NCBI GenBank assembly: GCA_028284765.1
Contig: JANQRA010000014.1
Span: 62,001-126,000 of the forward strand
Reading direction: 5' to 3'
Length of the DNA: 64,000 nt
DNA from: Acidimicrobiia bacterium
Lineage (GTDB): Bacteria; Actinomycetota; Acidimicrobiia; Spongiisociales; ZC4RG35
Shown: one piece after another, positions 34,763 through 44,842 of the stretch
Position numbering within the stretch: the first letter of the stretch is position 1
How the letters are laid out: the number at the start of each line of letters is the position of its first letter
The notes under the pieces: generated by a model
What the model was told of the DNA's origin: nothing
What the model saw: the letters and a program-made list of their open reading frames with translations, nothing else
The model's database searches: none
Made by a program: the position numbers and the translations under genes

Positions 34763-35324
34763 ACGGCACCTCCTGGGCGGACCTGGACCAATCGGCCTCC
34801 GTGGTGGCCCATGACCAACAGAAGCCACCCTGCCGGGTGGCCTCTCGAAATACCGGCTTTCGCCGTGAATCCACTTAGGATTCAGTTTGAAAAGTTCAAT
34901 TAGCGGAACCCGTCAGGGTTGAGACTCGGCCTCCAGTTGGCGCTGGAGGTCGTCTCGCGTCCGATGGTACTGGTGGACCTCGACGGAGCACAGCATCCAA
35001 CGCCGGGAATTTCGCGAAGCGGGTTGCGACCGCCGAGTATTTCGCGACGCCGGACTCCGACGCTGAACATACAGTCCCGATCGTTCGGGGCTGATTACCG
35101 ACACAGTTGACGTTCCGAAGACGTGCCCGGCTGACGTGGTCACTTTCATTGCTGGGAACACTGTGCACCCCGGAAGCCGGTGCGGTACCTCAATGCAAGC
35201 TGGCATCTGGGGGTCTTCCCTCTACGAAGTCTGGGGCCTTGGTCAGCCGGTCCGACATGAAGCGCAGCCGATCGGCTAGCGCTAACTACGAAGGAGCATT
35301 TTGGTGACTGACTAGCGCGTTTGC
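34763..35324. other. 562-nt region without a supported gene; leader/promoter area
   Basis: It holds two hairpins, GCCACCC-tgcc-GGGTGGC (34824-34841) and TGAATCC-actta-GGATTCA (34866-34884), and a TTGAA-aag-TTCAA palindrome (34887-34899), all upstream of the 41-residue gene. It also has two ATTTCGCGA copies around 35010-35045, and AAGGAG at 35291-35296 followed by a four-codon GTG frame before the RHS gene. Open frames here lack credible codon use. Confidence 0.5.
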
Positions 35325-38300
35325 GTGGATATGGGTCGCTCGACCTACTGGCCACTCTCCGTGGTCAAGCGAGTATCTGGGCGAATGCCCCACAGTCGGA
35401 CCGTTGCTGTTCTCTCGACGATCTCTGTCATTCTCGGACTCGTCTGGTTCCCTTCCATTCCAGACGCACTCGCAGCCGAACCAACCGCTGTCTCTTCGGC
35501 ACCGCAGGGCGATGAGCTGGCCAAGCCAGCGGCCGAACCTTCGTTCCCCTCTAGCATCCCAGACGACGGGGCGGACGATCGGAAGCCGACCTCATCCACG
35601 AGCCTTCGTTCGATTAGCGATGCCGATCGGGAAGCAGTTGAGCTGGATCCCATCCCAGGCGAGCGGACAGTCGATGTGTCAATTGGTGATCAGTCGGTCC
35701 TCGCCGATATCGGGCTGAGGATCTCCTCAAACTCCGTGGTCTCTCAGGACGTGTCAATCGAGACGCTTCCGAAGAGCGAAGCTGAACGGTTGTCGCCTTT
35801 CGGACTGGCCCTCTCGCTGTCGATAAAGGACAGACCGAAACTCGGCGGCCTTTCGTGGGAGGTGCTGGGCGAGCCCGATTTGGCTTCTCAACCGGTGACC
35901 CTTGAGTTCGACTATTCGAGCTATCTGACTAATGCCGGCGTTGCTAACAGGCTCCAGCTGGTTCACATGCAGGGCTGCCAAGAAGGGCGGTTCTCCCGAT
36001 CTGGGCCGACCTGTGACTCGATGGTTCCCCTTTCAAGCTTCAACGACCCGTCGACCGGAACAATCCGAACCACCTTGACGCCAGAGTCGGCGGTTGCGTC
36101 GGGTGGGCTGCTAGCGCTCTCGACTACGGCTTCGGGCCCTGAAGGGGACTATGCGGCAACGCCGCTGCCGACAGTTGCGTCATACCAGGTGGGGCTCTTC
36201 ACGGGATCGTTCGATATGTCGATTCCGTTTGAAGCTCCTCCAGCGCCCACGGGACCGACGCCGAGCGCAGGCCTTTCTTACTCGTCAGGATCAATCGACG
36301 GGCTCCATACCCAGACCAACGCGCAGGCGTCTCAGACGGGTCTTGGCTGGAGCCTGGTCGGCGGGGGTGCCATCACCCGGCACTGGTACCAGTGCGCTCC
36401 GGGAAACGCGCTTGACATTTGCCCAACCGGACACGACTACACGCTCAGCCTTAACGGAACCTCTTCTCGACTCATCCTGGACGACGACTCCAATCCCAAC
36501 AACATTCTCTTCCGCCTGAAGAATGACCCGATGTGGAAGGTGCAGCTGATAACTGCAGGTGACGGATCGGTCCCCAATCAAGATGCACATGGCGAGTATT
36601 GGCTGGTGACTACTCCCGACGGCACAACATATAGGTTCGGCTACGAAGACAACTCCGGCGACCATGTGCCTTTCTACACGTTGACAAGCTCGCCTTCGTT
36701 TCAGTGCGACGAGCACGAAATCGATCCAGCGTTCACAAGGTTCTGTCGAAAGGTCTGGCGTTGGAATCTTGATCTCGTGACAGATGCGATTGGGAATGAG
36801 ACCACGTACACATACACCCAGGAAGAGCAGTGGTACGCCGGACGAGACGCCAACTTCAAGGTCAACTACGTTCGAGCCTCCCATTTGAACGAAATCCTCT
36901 ACACCTCCAACGGAAGCCTCTCAGCTTCAAGCCGTGTCTTGTATCGGACAGAGCTTCGTTGTGTCACTCCGGAGATTGCAGCGGGCTGCGACTCGCAAGG
37001 AGACTTTCCCGACGTGCCGTTCGAACTCGTGTGTCGCGCTTCCGACATTTGCGCTTGGTCGACCCAACGCGCACCAACATTCTTCTCTGAGCGCAAACTG
37101 GGCTCCGTCCAGTCCCAAGTAAAAGACGGATCGGCCTGGCGCACAGTCGGGTGGTGGGACCTCGCGCAGACCTTCCCCGACCCCACGGGTCCTGGCGAAG
37201 AGACTCCATCGGAAAGGAAACTCTGGCTCGACTCAGTCACGCAACGCCCAGGGGGTGACTATGAGTGGTCTGCATTCACCCAAATCGAAGCCGAAGATGC
37301 CTCCTCCACGTCACTTGTGTACGAGTGGCCCGCCGACGACTACGGAATGGGACACGTTCTCCGTTCATTCCACGACGGGGACTGGGCGTCTTACAACGAC
37401 GTTGACTTCGGGAGTGGAGCTACCCAGCTCATCGTGAACTACGCCTCGTTCACCAACGTGGGCGCTCTGGAGTTTCGGCGAGGGTCGACGACGGGTCCCT
37501 TGGTAGCAACTGTTCCCGTAGACCCGGATGTGCATGGACAATACGAGACAACAAGCGTGCCTGTTTCGTCAATATCAGGTGTACACGACGTCTATGTGGT
37601 CGCTCAGAATTCTGGCGGCGGTGATCTCTCTCACGTCAACTGGTTCCGATTCACGCCATCCAGCTCACTTCCAGGTTTACCACCCACAACCTTTGAGGAA
37701 GTGCATCTGGCCAACCGTGTATACGCGAACAGCATCGAACCACGGATGCGGATGCCCCGAATCGCATCCTTCACAAACCCGCTCGGCGGCACGTTAGAGA
37801 TCACGTATGGCCAAGAACATGCATGGGATTCCGAGCCACTAGGGCAGCAATGCTCGACAAGCTCCAGCACCGGAAACGTACGACGCGAATGCGACTTCTT
37901 CGTTGCCTACGACGGGTTCTACGAGGAGTGGTGGCACTGGAACAAATGGAAAGTCATGAGCACTCTTCAGCGTGCAGACCATTCAGAGAACGGCCAACAA
38001 CACCTTACGTACGAGTACTCACGACCGACATGGCACTACTCCGATAACCCGGGCTTCAACTCGCACACCGGGACGTGGCCAGGAGCACTTACATGCAGCA
38101 GCCAGCCGTGCAACCACTGGAACGAGTTCCGCGGCCACGAAACCGTCAAAGTTGAGGATCAGCACTCCGGACGCATCGACGAGTACCGCTTCTACCAAGG
38201 TATGGACGGCGACTGGATGGGCTCAGGAGGCGGATGGACGTTCGGCTCCTCAATCAGCTTGGCGGACGGTTCAACCCGAACCGATCACGAATGGCTAACC

Positions 38301-41300
38301 GGCAACCTCGCCCAGACGAGAACATTCGACAGCACAACCGAACTAACTCGGTCCACCAGCGAGTTCCACTGGATCTCCACCGCGGGATCAGGAGTCCGCG
38401 GCGCATACTGGACCGGAGCAGACGAATCCCAGCAGATCTCCTTCGGAGGGTTGGGTCTCGGACAGCCGAATCGGACATCCGAGACGCTCACGTCCTACAA
38501 CCAGTACGGCTTCCCAACCGGCATCACCGAGCGTCGGCACACGGCGACCACGACAGACGACACATTCACCGAGATCATCTACAACCCGAACGTCTCCTCT
38601 TGGATACTGAGCACACCACGCTTCGTCGAGGTCTGGCCCGGCACCAGCCCAGGAAGTGCAGGGTCTGAACTCGCGCGAGACGAATTCTTCTACGACGGTG
38701 CCTCAAGTTCTGCCACAGACCCCACAGCGGGCCTAGTCACAAAGCACAAACAGTCCTACACCTACAACGGCTCATACCAGACAATCAACACCCTCACCTC
38801 ATACGACCCACAAGGCCGAGTGCTAACAACCGACGTGTCGGGATCACCAGGCGTCACCACCAACACCTATGACCTTGAGACCGGGTTCTTGGCTTCAACG
38901 ACGGACCCTGTGGGAATCACCGATACCTTCGAGTTTGATCCCGGAACGGGGCAGCTGCTTTCCACGACGGACCCCAACTCGAATACCACCACCTTCACCT
39001 ACGACAACTATGGACGGCCCAAATCCACCAGTAGCAGCGTTGAAGAAGTCGACTATTCCTACAACTACAGCTCCTACCCAGTCGAAGTCTCGATAGAGCG
39101 ACACACCTCAACCTCAGGTCCGACCATCGACGAACACCACTACTACGACGAGTGGGGAAGGTGGATCCAAACTCAGCGGCCGGGTGAACAGACCAACCAA
39201 CGACGCATCGAATCGAGGTTCTACAACAACTCCAACTTCGCCACCCGCAACTCCGCCACACCCTTCCACGCCTCCGGGGAAGCTGGCTCTGGCTGGGTCG
39301 ACCCAACTTGGACAGGTTCGTCGCCCACGGTCGACCTCCAATACTTCTCTGCCTTCGATGTCCTCGGTCGGATGACGCGCCAGGAGACCATTGCAGACGA
39401 CTCGGCACCAGGGATCCTCTGGGCAAGCGACTGGACCTACGACGCTTGGGCGATCCGCGAGACGGATCGCGAAGGGAACGTCTCAACCAGTCTGATGAAT
39501 GGACATGGGTTGTTGGCGCAACTGGACACCACTAGTTCCGGCGGTCCAATCACAACGACCTACTCCTACGACGGACTGGGACGGCTCACCCAACTTGTCG
39601 ACGACGGAGGCAACACGACCTCAGTTGGCTACGACATGGCCGGCAGACGGACAAGTCTCGACGACCCCAACTCGGGCCTCTGGAACTACACCTACAACGA
39701 ACTCGGACTGGTTGAAACCCAAACCAGCCCAACAGAAACCGTCTGGAACTCCTACGACGGAGCCGGACGCCCTCTAGAGCGCCGCCTCACCAACTCGTCA
39801 GGTCCACTCCTTGCCAGCTGGACATACGACGCACCAGGGCAGCTAGGCCTCCTCGCATCCTCGATCGCCTACAACACCGACGCGGACATCACGATCGACC
39901 CCCTCGCATACGATGCCGCCAACCGGGTCATCAGCCAACGGTGGGGAATCGACGACGGCTCGTCCACCGACTGGCTGACAATGGACTGGACCTATGACAA
40001 AGCCGGACGTCTGACAGCCGTCGAATACCCCGACGGCGAGACTGTTTCGTACTCATTCAATAGTCGAACGGGTCTCCCAACCGGCGCTGATCGCTCCGAC
40101 GGATTCGAACTCGTCTCCTCAGCGTCATATACACCGTCTTCGCTCCCCGTGAACGTACGTTTCGGAGCTTCGAACGATCCTCTCGGCGTCGACCGCGACT
40201 GGGTTTACCAGGCCGCTTCCCAGCGGCTTGGGAGCCTAAAGGCTACGGCTGAAGGTGCCACCTTCTCCAACGTCCAGAACCTGAGCTACTCGTACTCGCC
40301 CAACGGCAACGTGACCAGACGAATGGACTGGCGCAACAGCGCACAGGCGGAATGCTTCGAATTCGACTCCGCATCACAACTGACCCGAGCCTTCACCACC
40401 GACGATGTCGTCGGTTCATCGGACGACTGCTCAAACGGTCCGGTTCCAATCGGCAACGGGATCTATGAGCATGACTACCAGTACGACACGATCGGAAACC
40501 TGATCGGAGTCGACGGCGCAACCTGGACATACGGAGCGGGCGGTGCGGGTCCCAACGCTCTCACCAATGCCGCCGCCAGTGTCGCACACGGCATGGCAGC
40601 AGCAACCTCCCCTCCCCCATCAGCCGCCAGCATCCAACAACCAGCAATCCCACCGCCAGCCGCTGCGAGCTCGAGTTCTGGTGGTGTGGTGGAGTTGTGG
40701 GGTTCTGGTTCTGGTGGGTCGTGGACTGTGGCGGATGGTGCTGATTGGGATTGGACTCATGTGAACGATCGGCACAGTGTCGTGTCGTCGATTGTTGGTG
40801 GTTTGGGACGGTTGGATGACTATTCGCCGGGCAACTCGAATTGGGTGTCCCGAGTTCACATGTCGGTTGATGGTGAAGTGTTCAGCGATGTTGATGTGGT
40901 GACTGAGTTCACGGTCGATCGTCACGACACAGACGTAATGGTTGGTCTGCGTCGCCAGTCAGAAGACGACCTCTACATGTTGGGCATCACCGACGACGGG
41001 AACAACGGGACTGGCCTTCCTCAGGGTTCAGGAACCAACGGGAACCACCTGCAGATTCTTCGACGCACCGGAGGGTCGGTCACGCTCCTGGCGGAAACAC
41101 CTTTCACGTATCCAGATGGGTCGTATTGGATCAGAGCAAACGCTGAAGGCGACCAGATCCGTTTGAAGGTTTGGACCGGAACCAAGACCGATGAGCCAGC
41201 CAACTGGACGCTGACCGCCACCGACACGACATACACGTCCGGTGGAGTCGGGATCGCCTCATCCGGCAAAGGCAACAGCCTTCTCGAGTTCTCAGAGTTC

Positions 41301-42935
41301 ACCGCTACCGACCCGAACGGTGGCCCCACCAACCAGCCGCCCACCGCTGTCGCCACCTCCGACGTCACCAACGGCGACGTCCCACTAACCGTCAACTTCG
41401 ACGGCACCGGATCAACCGACCCCGAAAACGGAACCCTCACCTACGCATGGGACCTCGACGGAGACGGCCAAACCGACGACTCCACATCAGCCACCCCCGC
41501 CTGGACATACACCACAGCCAACACCTACACGGTCACACTCGAAGTCACCGACCCCCAAGGCGCCACAGACACCACCACCCTCACCATCACAACCACAGAC
41601 CCAGGACCAGGTGTCGGAGTGTTCAGCTATGACAGCGCCGGTCGGACGGTTTCCCGTACCGTCGATGGTGTCAGCCAGACCCTCTCATGGACGCCTACCG
41701 GATTTGTCGAGTCCATATCCGGCCCCGAAGGTGTCGTGTCATTCTCTTACGACGCTGACGGTGACCGAGTTCTGCGTGTTGATGCGTCCGGTCGGGCAAC
41801 AGTCACCCTGGGTACCTGGCACGAGTATCACGACCCTCCCAGCGGGGGGGAGACATCGATCGACCACTACTGGTTCGGTGGAGAACGGATCGGATACGAG
41901 TCAACCGCATCCGGCATCGGGACGACCTACTTCGTGCTCGGAGACCTATTGGATACAGCTTCCGTGGTCTACAACCACAACACAGGCGAAATCAGCCGAG
42001 AGTGGTTCGACCCGTGGGGCAACCACCGCGGGAGTGGCGGTTCAGGCTCAGTCTCCGACGTCGGATACACCGGCCAATACCAAGACCCGTCGGGGTTGAT
42101 GGACTACAACGCCCGTATCTACGACCCTGGCTATGCGACGTTCCTCACCCCTGACACAATCGTCCCGAACCCCGCAAACCCGCTTGACCTGAACCGATAC
42201 ACCTACGTCCGAAACAACCCAACGACCTACAAAGACCCCACGGGACACTTCGCAACTCCCAGCCGCCAGATCACTTTCGGACAGTGCGGAGGCGGGTTCG
42301 AGTGCTACGGGAACTACAAGTCATCTGCAGCTGTGGGATCAATAGTTCAGGGACCACAGGCAACGATGCGTAGGATCAGTGTTGCGGTTGCAAAACGAAA
42401 CGTTGCCGTAGCCGTGACTGTTGCCAATACGATCGCTGACGTCACTCCCTGGGCAGGAGACGTAAAGGCAGCTAACGAAGTCCTCAGCGGCACAGACGCC
42501 CTTGGCAACAAGCTCGCCGCGTGGGAGCGAGGCCTAATTGGCGTTGCTACGGTGATCGGCCTCGGAAACGAATTCAAGGCCGCATTGGATGCGGCGACCG
42601 GGGCTGGACGCCTAGCGGACCAAGTGCCCTTACCCGACGAACTAGCCGACGGAGTATCGGATGTTCACGTCTACCTCGGTATGATTGAAGGGAAACCCGT
42701 GTACACCGGCATAACCAATAATCTCGTGCGCAGACAGGCACAACATGGCGATAGGTTCCGCTTGGAGCCACTCACCACGGATCCAGTGACCCGAGGTCAG
42801 GCACGCGCAATCGAACAAGCTTTGATCGAGCAAAACCCACACTTTCAGAATGTGATCAACTCGATTAGTCCCCGCCACGCCTACTACGAAGGCGCCGTCG
42901 ACTGGGGGGACGCGTGGCTGCGGGCGAACGGCTGA
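35325..42935 (+). CDS. secreted RHS-repeat polymorphic toxin with GIY-YIG nuclease tip
   Basis: 2,536-aa secreted RHS protein. A hydrophobic segment (TVAVLSTISVILGLVW) and an ALAA cleavage site about 50 residues in mark Sec export; ATG 35385 would give a normal signal peptide, GTG 35325 and ATG 35331 a longer one. Domains in order: N-terminal RHS shell (about 250-640, GLGWSLVGGG), CBM6-like module (about 650-780), YD repeats (SYDGLGRL, TYDKAGRL; about 1150-1770), a jelly-roll/LamG-like module (about 1785-2000) and PKD (about 2000-2100). The RHS core follows (about 2160-2310, YTGQYQDPSGLMDYNARIYD), then a PT-TG-like pre-toxin (WAGDVKAANEVLSGTD) and GIY-YIG (VYLG 2449-2452, YTG 2460-2462, Arg2470, Glu2497). 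The RHS shell should encase the toxin. It is cargo of the integrative element; the immunity gene follows after 1 nt. Confidence 0.92.
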   Translation: MDMGRSTYWPLSVVKRVSGRMPHSRTVAVLSTISVILGLVWFPSIPDALAAEPTAVSSAPQGDELAKPAAEPSFPSSIPDDGADDRKPTSSTSLRSISDADREAVELDPIPGERTVDVSIGDQSVLADIGLRISSNSVVSQDVSIETLPKSEAERLSPFGLALSLSIKDRPKLGGLSWEVLGEPDLASQPVTLEFDYSSYLTNAGVANRLQLVHMQGCQEGRFSRSGPTCDSMVPLSSFNDPSTGTIRTTLTPESAVASGGLLALSTTASGPEGDYAATPLPTVASYQVGLFTGSFDMSIPFEAPPAPTGPTPSAGLSYSSGSIDGLHTQTNAQASQTGLGWSLVGGGAITRHWYQCAPGNALDICPTGHDYTLSLNGTSSRLILDDDSNPNNILFRLKNDPMWKVQLITAGDGSVPNQDAHGEYWLVTTPDGTTYRFGYEDNSGDHVPFYTLTSSPSFQCDEHEIDPAFTRFCRKVWRWNLDLVTDAIGNETTYTYTQEEQWYAGRDANFKVNYVRASHLNEILYTSNGSLSASSRVLYRTELRCVTPEIAAGCDSQGDFPDVPFELVCRASDICAWSTQRAPTFFSERKLGSVQSQVKDGSAWRTVGWWDLAQTFPDPTGPGEETPSERKLWLDSVTQRPGGDYEWSAFTQIEAEDASSTSLVYEWPADDYGMGHVLRSFHDGDWASYNDVDFGSGATQLIVNYASFTNVGALEFRRGSTTGPLVATVPVDPDVHGQYETTSVPVSSISGVHDVYVVAQNSGGGDLSHVNWFRFTPSSSLPGLPPTTFEEVHLANRVYANSIEPRMRMPRIASFTNPLGGTLEITYGQEHAWDSEPLGQQCSTSSSTGNVRRECDFFVAYDGFYEEWWHWNKWKVMSTLQRADHSENGQQHLTYEYSRPTWHYSDNPGFNSHTGTWPGALTCSSQPCNHWNEFRGHETVKVEDQHSGRIDEYRFYQGMDGDWMGSGGGWTFGSSISLADGSTRTDHEWLTGNLAQTRTFDSTTELTRSTSEFHWISTAGSGVRGAYWTGADESQQISFGGLGLGQPNRTSETLTSYNQYGFPTGITERRHTATTTDDTFTEIIYNPNVSSWILSTPRFVEVWPGTSPGSAGSELARDEFFYDGASSSATDPTAGLVTKHKQSYTYNGSYQTINTLTSYDPQGRVLTTDVSGSPGVTTNTYDLETGFLASTTDPVGITDTFEFDPGTGQLLSTTDPNSNTTTFTYDNYGRPKSTSSSVEEVDYSYNYSSYPVEVSIERHTSTSGPTIDEHHYYDEWGRWIQTQRPGEQTNQRRIESRFYNNSNFATRNSATPFHASGEAGSGWVDPTWTGSSPTVDLQYFSAFDVLGRMTRQETIADDSAPGILWASDWTYDAWAIRETDREGNVSTSLMNGHGLLAQLDTTSSGGPITTTYSYDGLGRLTQLVDDGGNTTSVGYDMAGRRTSLDDPNSGLWNYTYNELGLVETQTSPTETVWNSYDGAGRPLERRLTNSSGPLLASWTYDAPGQLGLLASSIAYNTDADITIDPLAYDAANRVISQRWGIDDGSSTDWLTMDWTYDKAGRLTAVEYPDGETVSYSFNSRTGLPTGADRSDGFELVSSASYTPSSLPVNVRFGASNDPLGVDRDWVYQAASQRLGSLKATAEGATFSNVQNLSYSYSPNGNVTRRMDWRNSAQAECFEFDSASQLTRAFTTDDVVGSSDDCSNGPVPIGNGIYEHDYQYDTIGNLIGVDGATWTYGAGGAGPNALTNAAASVAHGMAAATSPPPSAASIQQPAIPPPAAASSSSGGVVELWGSGSGGSWTVADGADWDWTHVNDRHSVVSSIVGGLGRLDDYSPGNSNWVSRVHMSVDGEVFSDVDVVTEFTVDRHDTDVMVGLRRQSEDDLYMLGITDDGNNGTGLPQGSGTNGNHLQILRRTGGSVTLLAETPFTYPDGSYWIRANAEGDQIRLKVWTGTKTDEPANWTLTATDTTYTSGGVGIASSGKGNSLLEFSEFTATDPNGGPTNQPPTAVATSDVTNGDVPLTVNFDGTGSTDPENGTLTYAWDLDGDGQTDDSTSATPAWTYTTANTYTVTLEVTDPQGATDTTTLTITTTDPGPGVGVFSYDSAGRTVSRTVDGVSQTLSWTPTGFVESISGPEGVVSFSYDADGDRVLRVDASGRATVTLGTWHEYHDPPSGGETSIDHYWFGGERIGYESTASGIGTTYFVLGDLLDTASVVYNHNTGEISREWFDPWGNHRGSGGSGSVSDVGYTGQYQDPSGLMDYNARIYDPGYATFLTPDTIVPNPANPLDLNRYTYVRNNPTTYKDPTGHFATPSRQITFGQCGGGFECYGNYKSSAAVGSIVQGPQATMRRISVAVAKRNVAVAVTVANTIADVTPWAGDVKAANEVLSGTDALGNKLAAWERGLIGVATVIGLGNEFKAALDAATGAGRLADQVPLPDELADGVSDVHVYLGMIEGKPVYTGITNNLVRRQAQHGDRFRLEPLTTDPVTRGQARAIEQALIEQNPHFQNVINSISPRHAYYEGAVDWGDAWLRANG

Positions 42936-42936
42936 C

Positions 42937-43410
42937 ATGACGAACCTTCGGAAGCTGAAATCATCTTCTAGGCGCCCAGAGTCGGGCGACGTCTTTGCCA
43001 TGCTCTTGCCAGATGGGTTGTACCTCTTCGGGCGTGTGATCTCGACGCGTGCAGAGATAGGGCCAATGGAGGGGGTTCTGTTGCTGTACATCTACCAGCA
43101 CAGAGCAGATGAAAGCGCACTGCCTCTTCGAGAAGAACTCCGACCGGACCGACTGCTTCTCTCCCCGATACTGACAAATAGCAAAGGCTGGCGCGAGGGC
43201 GTGTTCGAGACGATTGGTAACATCCCGCTAGACGAGTCCGATGTGCTTGATCAGCATTCCTTCCGTCGCTGGAACGGCAAGTATGTGGATGAACTCTCGA
43301 ATCCACTGCCGGGTCCTGTCGAGCCAGTTGGGGACTTTGGTTTGGCCAGTTTTCGAACGATCGACGACGAGATCAGCGATGCCCTTGGATTTGAAAGGGC
43401 TCCAGACTGA
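42937..43410 (+). CDS. Imm26-like immunity protein for the GIY-YIG toxin
   Basis: 157-aa cytosolic protein, no signal peptide. The N-terminal RRPESGDVFAMLLPDGLYLFGRVIS matches the start of the Imm26 immunity family (GDVFa.pL.dG.Y.fGRVi), which accompanies polymorphic toxins. It starts one nucleotide after the RHS stop, so the two are expressed together, as expected for a toxin-antidote pair. Binding to this particular nuclease domain is inferred from position. Confidence 0.82.
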   Translation: MTNLRKLKSSSRRPESGDVFAMLLPDGLYLFGRVISTRAEIGPMEGVLLLYIYQHRADESALPLREELRPDRLLLSPILTNSKGWREGVFETIGNIPLDESDVLDQHSFRRWNGKYVDELSNPLPGPVEPVGDFGLASFRTIDDEISDALGFERAPD

Positions 43411-43494
43411 ACCTAGTGCCGCCACTCTCTGCCTCCTGAGGCACGCCCCTCGAAAGACTCTGCGGCAGGCCTAAGGCCGAAACACGCGCGGGAC

Positions 43495-44763
43495 TCATAT
43501 TCGAGATCGACCATTCAGCAGGTCTTCGAGAGCAAACGCCGCTGCACGATCAGACTCCGTCGATCCGTGCAGATACACCCGGGCTGTGATCTGAGTATTG
43601 GCGTGACCGAGTCGCTGAGAAACAGTTGCTATGTCCGTGCCGGCTTGAAGAGCCAGCGAAGCCATCGTGTGACGAAGCCCGTGGACTCCAATCCACTCCA
43701 AACCTGCTCTCTGGACGATTCTCTTCAGTCGGCGGGTCACGGCCTCTGGCCGGACCGGCCGCCCGTCCGCGGTAGTGAAGACCAAGTCCCGGTCGTTTCG
43801 CCATTCGGCGGCCGCTAGCCTCACCGCCGCTTGATCGCTCCGGTGTTGGCGCAGGCGAACCACCGTCGACTCACCAACGGCAATGGCGCGCTTGGCTGAC
43901 TCGGTTTTCGGCTCTTGAAACACAGGTTGGTTGCCAACGTTGCTCAGACTCCGGCGAACGGTGACCACTCCCGCTGACAGGTCAATGTCGTCCCATTGCA
44001 GGCCGATGGCTTCTCCTCGCCGGAGGCCTGTGGACAGGTACAAATGCCAGAGAACCTCGAGATCATCCCCCTCTATTGCCTGAAGGAACTTTCGGGCCTC
44101 TTCCCTCCCCCACGCCTTGACACTCGACTTCGGCTGCTTGACCGCCTTAGGAGCGTTCCTGCCAACGAGGAACACTGAAGGATCAGTGACAACCACACCT
44201 TGTTCTACTGCGAGGGCGAGGACCGATCGAAGAGTCGTTCTTGCCTGGTGCAGCTTCGCTCTCGAATCACCGGATTCGACACGCTTCGCGACGAACCCTC
44301 TCAGAAGCTGACGCTCAATGTCGGACACGCGGAACCGGCCGAGGTCCTTGAGAACGCTGTTGGCCCCGTGGCGGTACCAAACCGCCGTGGACTCCCGAAG
44401 GTTCCCCATGACCACTTCTTGAGCAAGCCATGGAAGCCACTCTCGCTCAACGAACGTATCGAGGCGAACACGTGGGTCCGCACTAGTGACCTTCTCCCCC
44501 ATCGCTCGAGACCCCAACTGCCGGTCACGAAACGCCCTGGCCTCCGTGACTGTCTGAAACGTTCGACTGGATGCTCGACCGTCGGCCCAAACCTGAACCT
44601 CGAAGACGGTGTCTCCCCTACCGTCCCCACGACGCCTCGTTCGGATACTTCGTTCAATCCGCTCGTAGACGTACTCGCTTCGCCGTTTTCGTCTCGCAGA
44701 CTCCTCCCTGTCAAGAAACGATTCGACATGGCTGCTCTGACTGTCTCTATTACCCTTCCCCAT
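43495..44763 (-). CDS. int: tyrosine recombinase (integrase) of the element
   Basis: 422-aa phage-type integrase. An N-terminal arm-binding-like region (FEVQVWADGRASSRTFQTVTEARAFRD) is followed by a SAM-like core-binding domain (about residues 105-190) and the catalytic domain with Arg248 (STGLRRGEAIGLQW), His361-x-x-Arg364 (HGLRHTMAS), His387 (RLGHANTQ) and nucleophile Tyr397. AAGGAAGGTGATCT precedes the ATG. It should cut and join the 43-bp tRNA-Ala repeat. It faces the immunity gene tail to tail and lies far from both attachment sites, unlike most such elements. Confidence 0.95.
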   Translation of the reverse strand: MGKGNRDSQSSHVESFLDREESARRKRRSEYVYERIERSIRTRRRGDGRGDTVFEVQVWADGRASSRTFQTVTEARAFRDRQLGSRAMGEKVTSADPRVRLDTFVEREWLPWLAQEVVMGNLRESTAVWYRHGANSVLKDLGRFRVSDIERQLLRGFVAKRVESGDSRAKLHQARTTLRSVLALAVEQGVVVTDPSVFLVGRNAPKAVKQPKSSVKAWGREEARKFLQAIEGDDLEVLWHLYLSTGLRRGEAIGLQWDDIDLSAGVVTVRRSLSNVGNQPVFQEPKTESAKRAIAVGESTVVRLRQHRSDQAAVRLAAAEWRNDRDLVFTTADGRPVRPEAVTRRLKRIVQRAGLEWIGVHGLRHTMASLALQAGTDIATVSQRLGHANTQITARVYLHGSTESDRAAAFALEDLLNGRSRI

Positions 44764-44807
44764 AGATCACCTTCCTTTCATAACCGTCTGGGGGTTTGAT
44801 CTGCTGA

Positions 44808-44833
44808 CCCGCTGGTGTTGCTGCACCAGCGGG
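44808..44833 (-). terminator. terminator after the XRE repressor gene
   Basis: CCCGCTGGTG-ttgctg-CACCAGCGGG is a perfect 10-bp stem with a 6-nt loop, 10 nt past the stop of the minus-strand regulator and before the integrase start. It should separate the two transcripts. Confidence 0.7.
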
Positions 44834-44842
44834 TCCTTCTTG

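Noticed and set aside
34896-35206. Minus-strand ORFs of 90-97 residues in the RHS upstream region
   Set aside because: Two overlapping frames of similar length, no RBS and no domain; codon use looks random.
40500-41620. CRISPR-like or tandem DNA repeat inside the RHS gene
   Set aside because: Repetition comes from protein-level YD/PKD repeats and low-complexity codons; there are no regularly spaced identical repeats with unique spacers.
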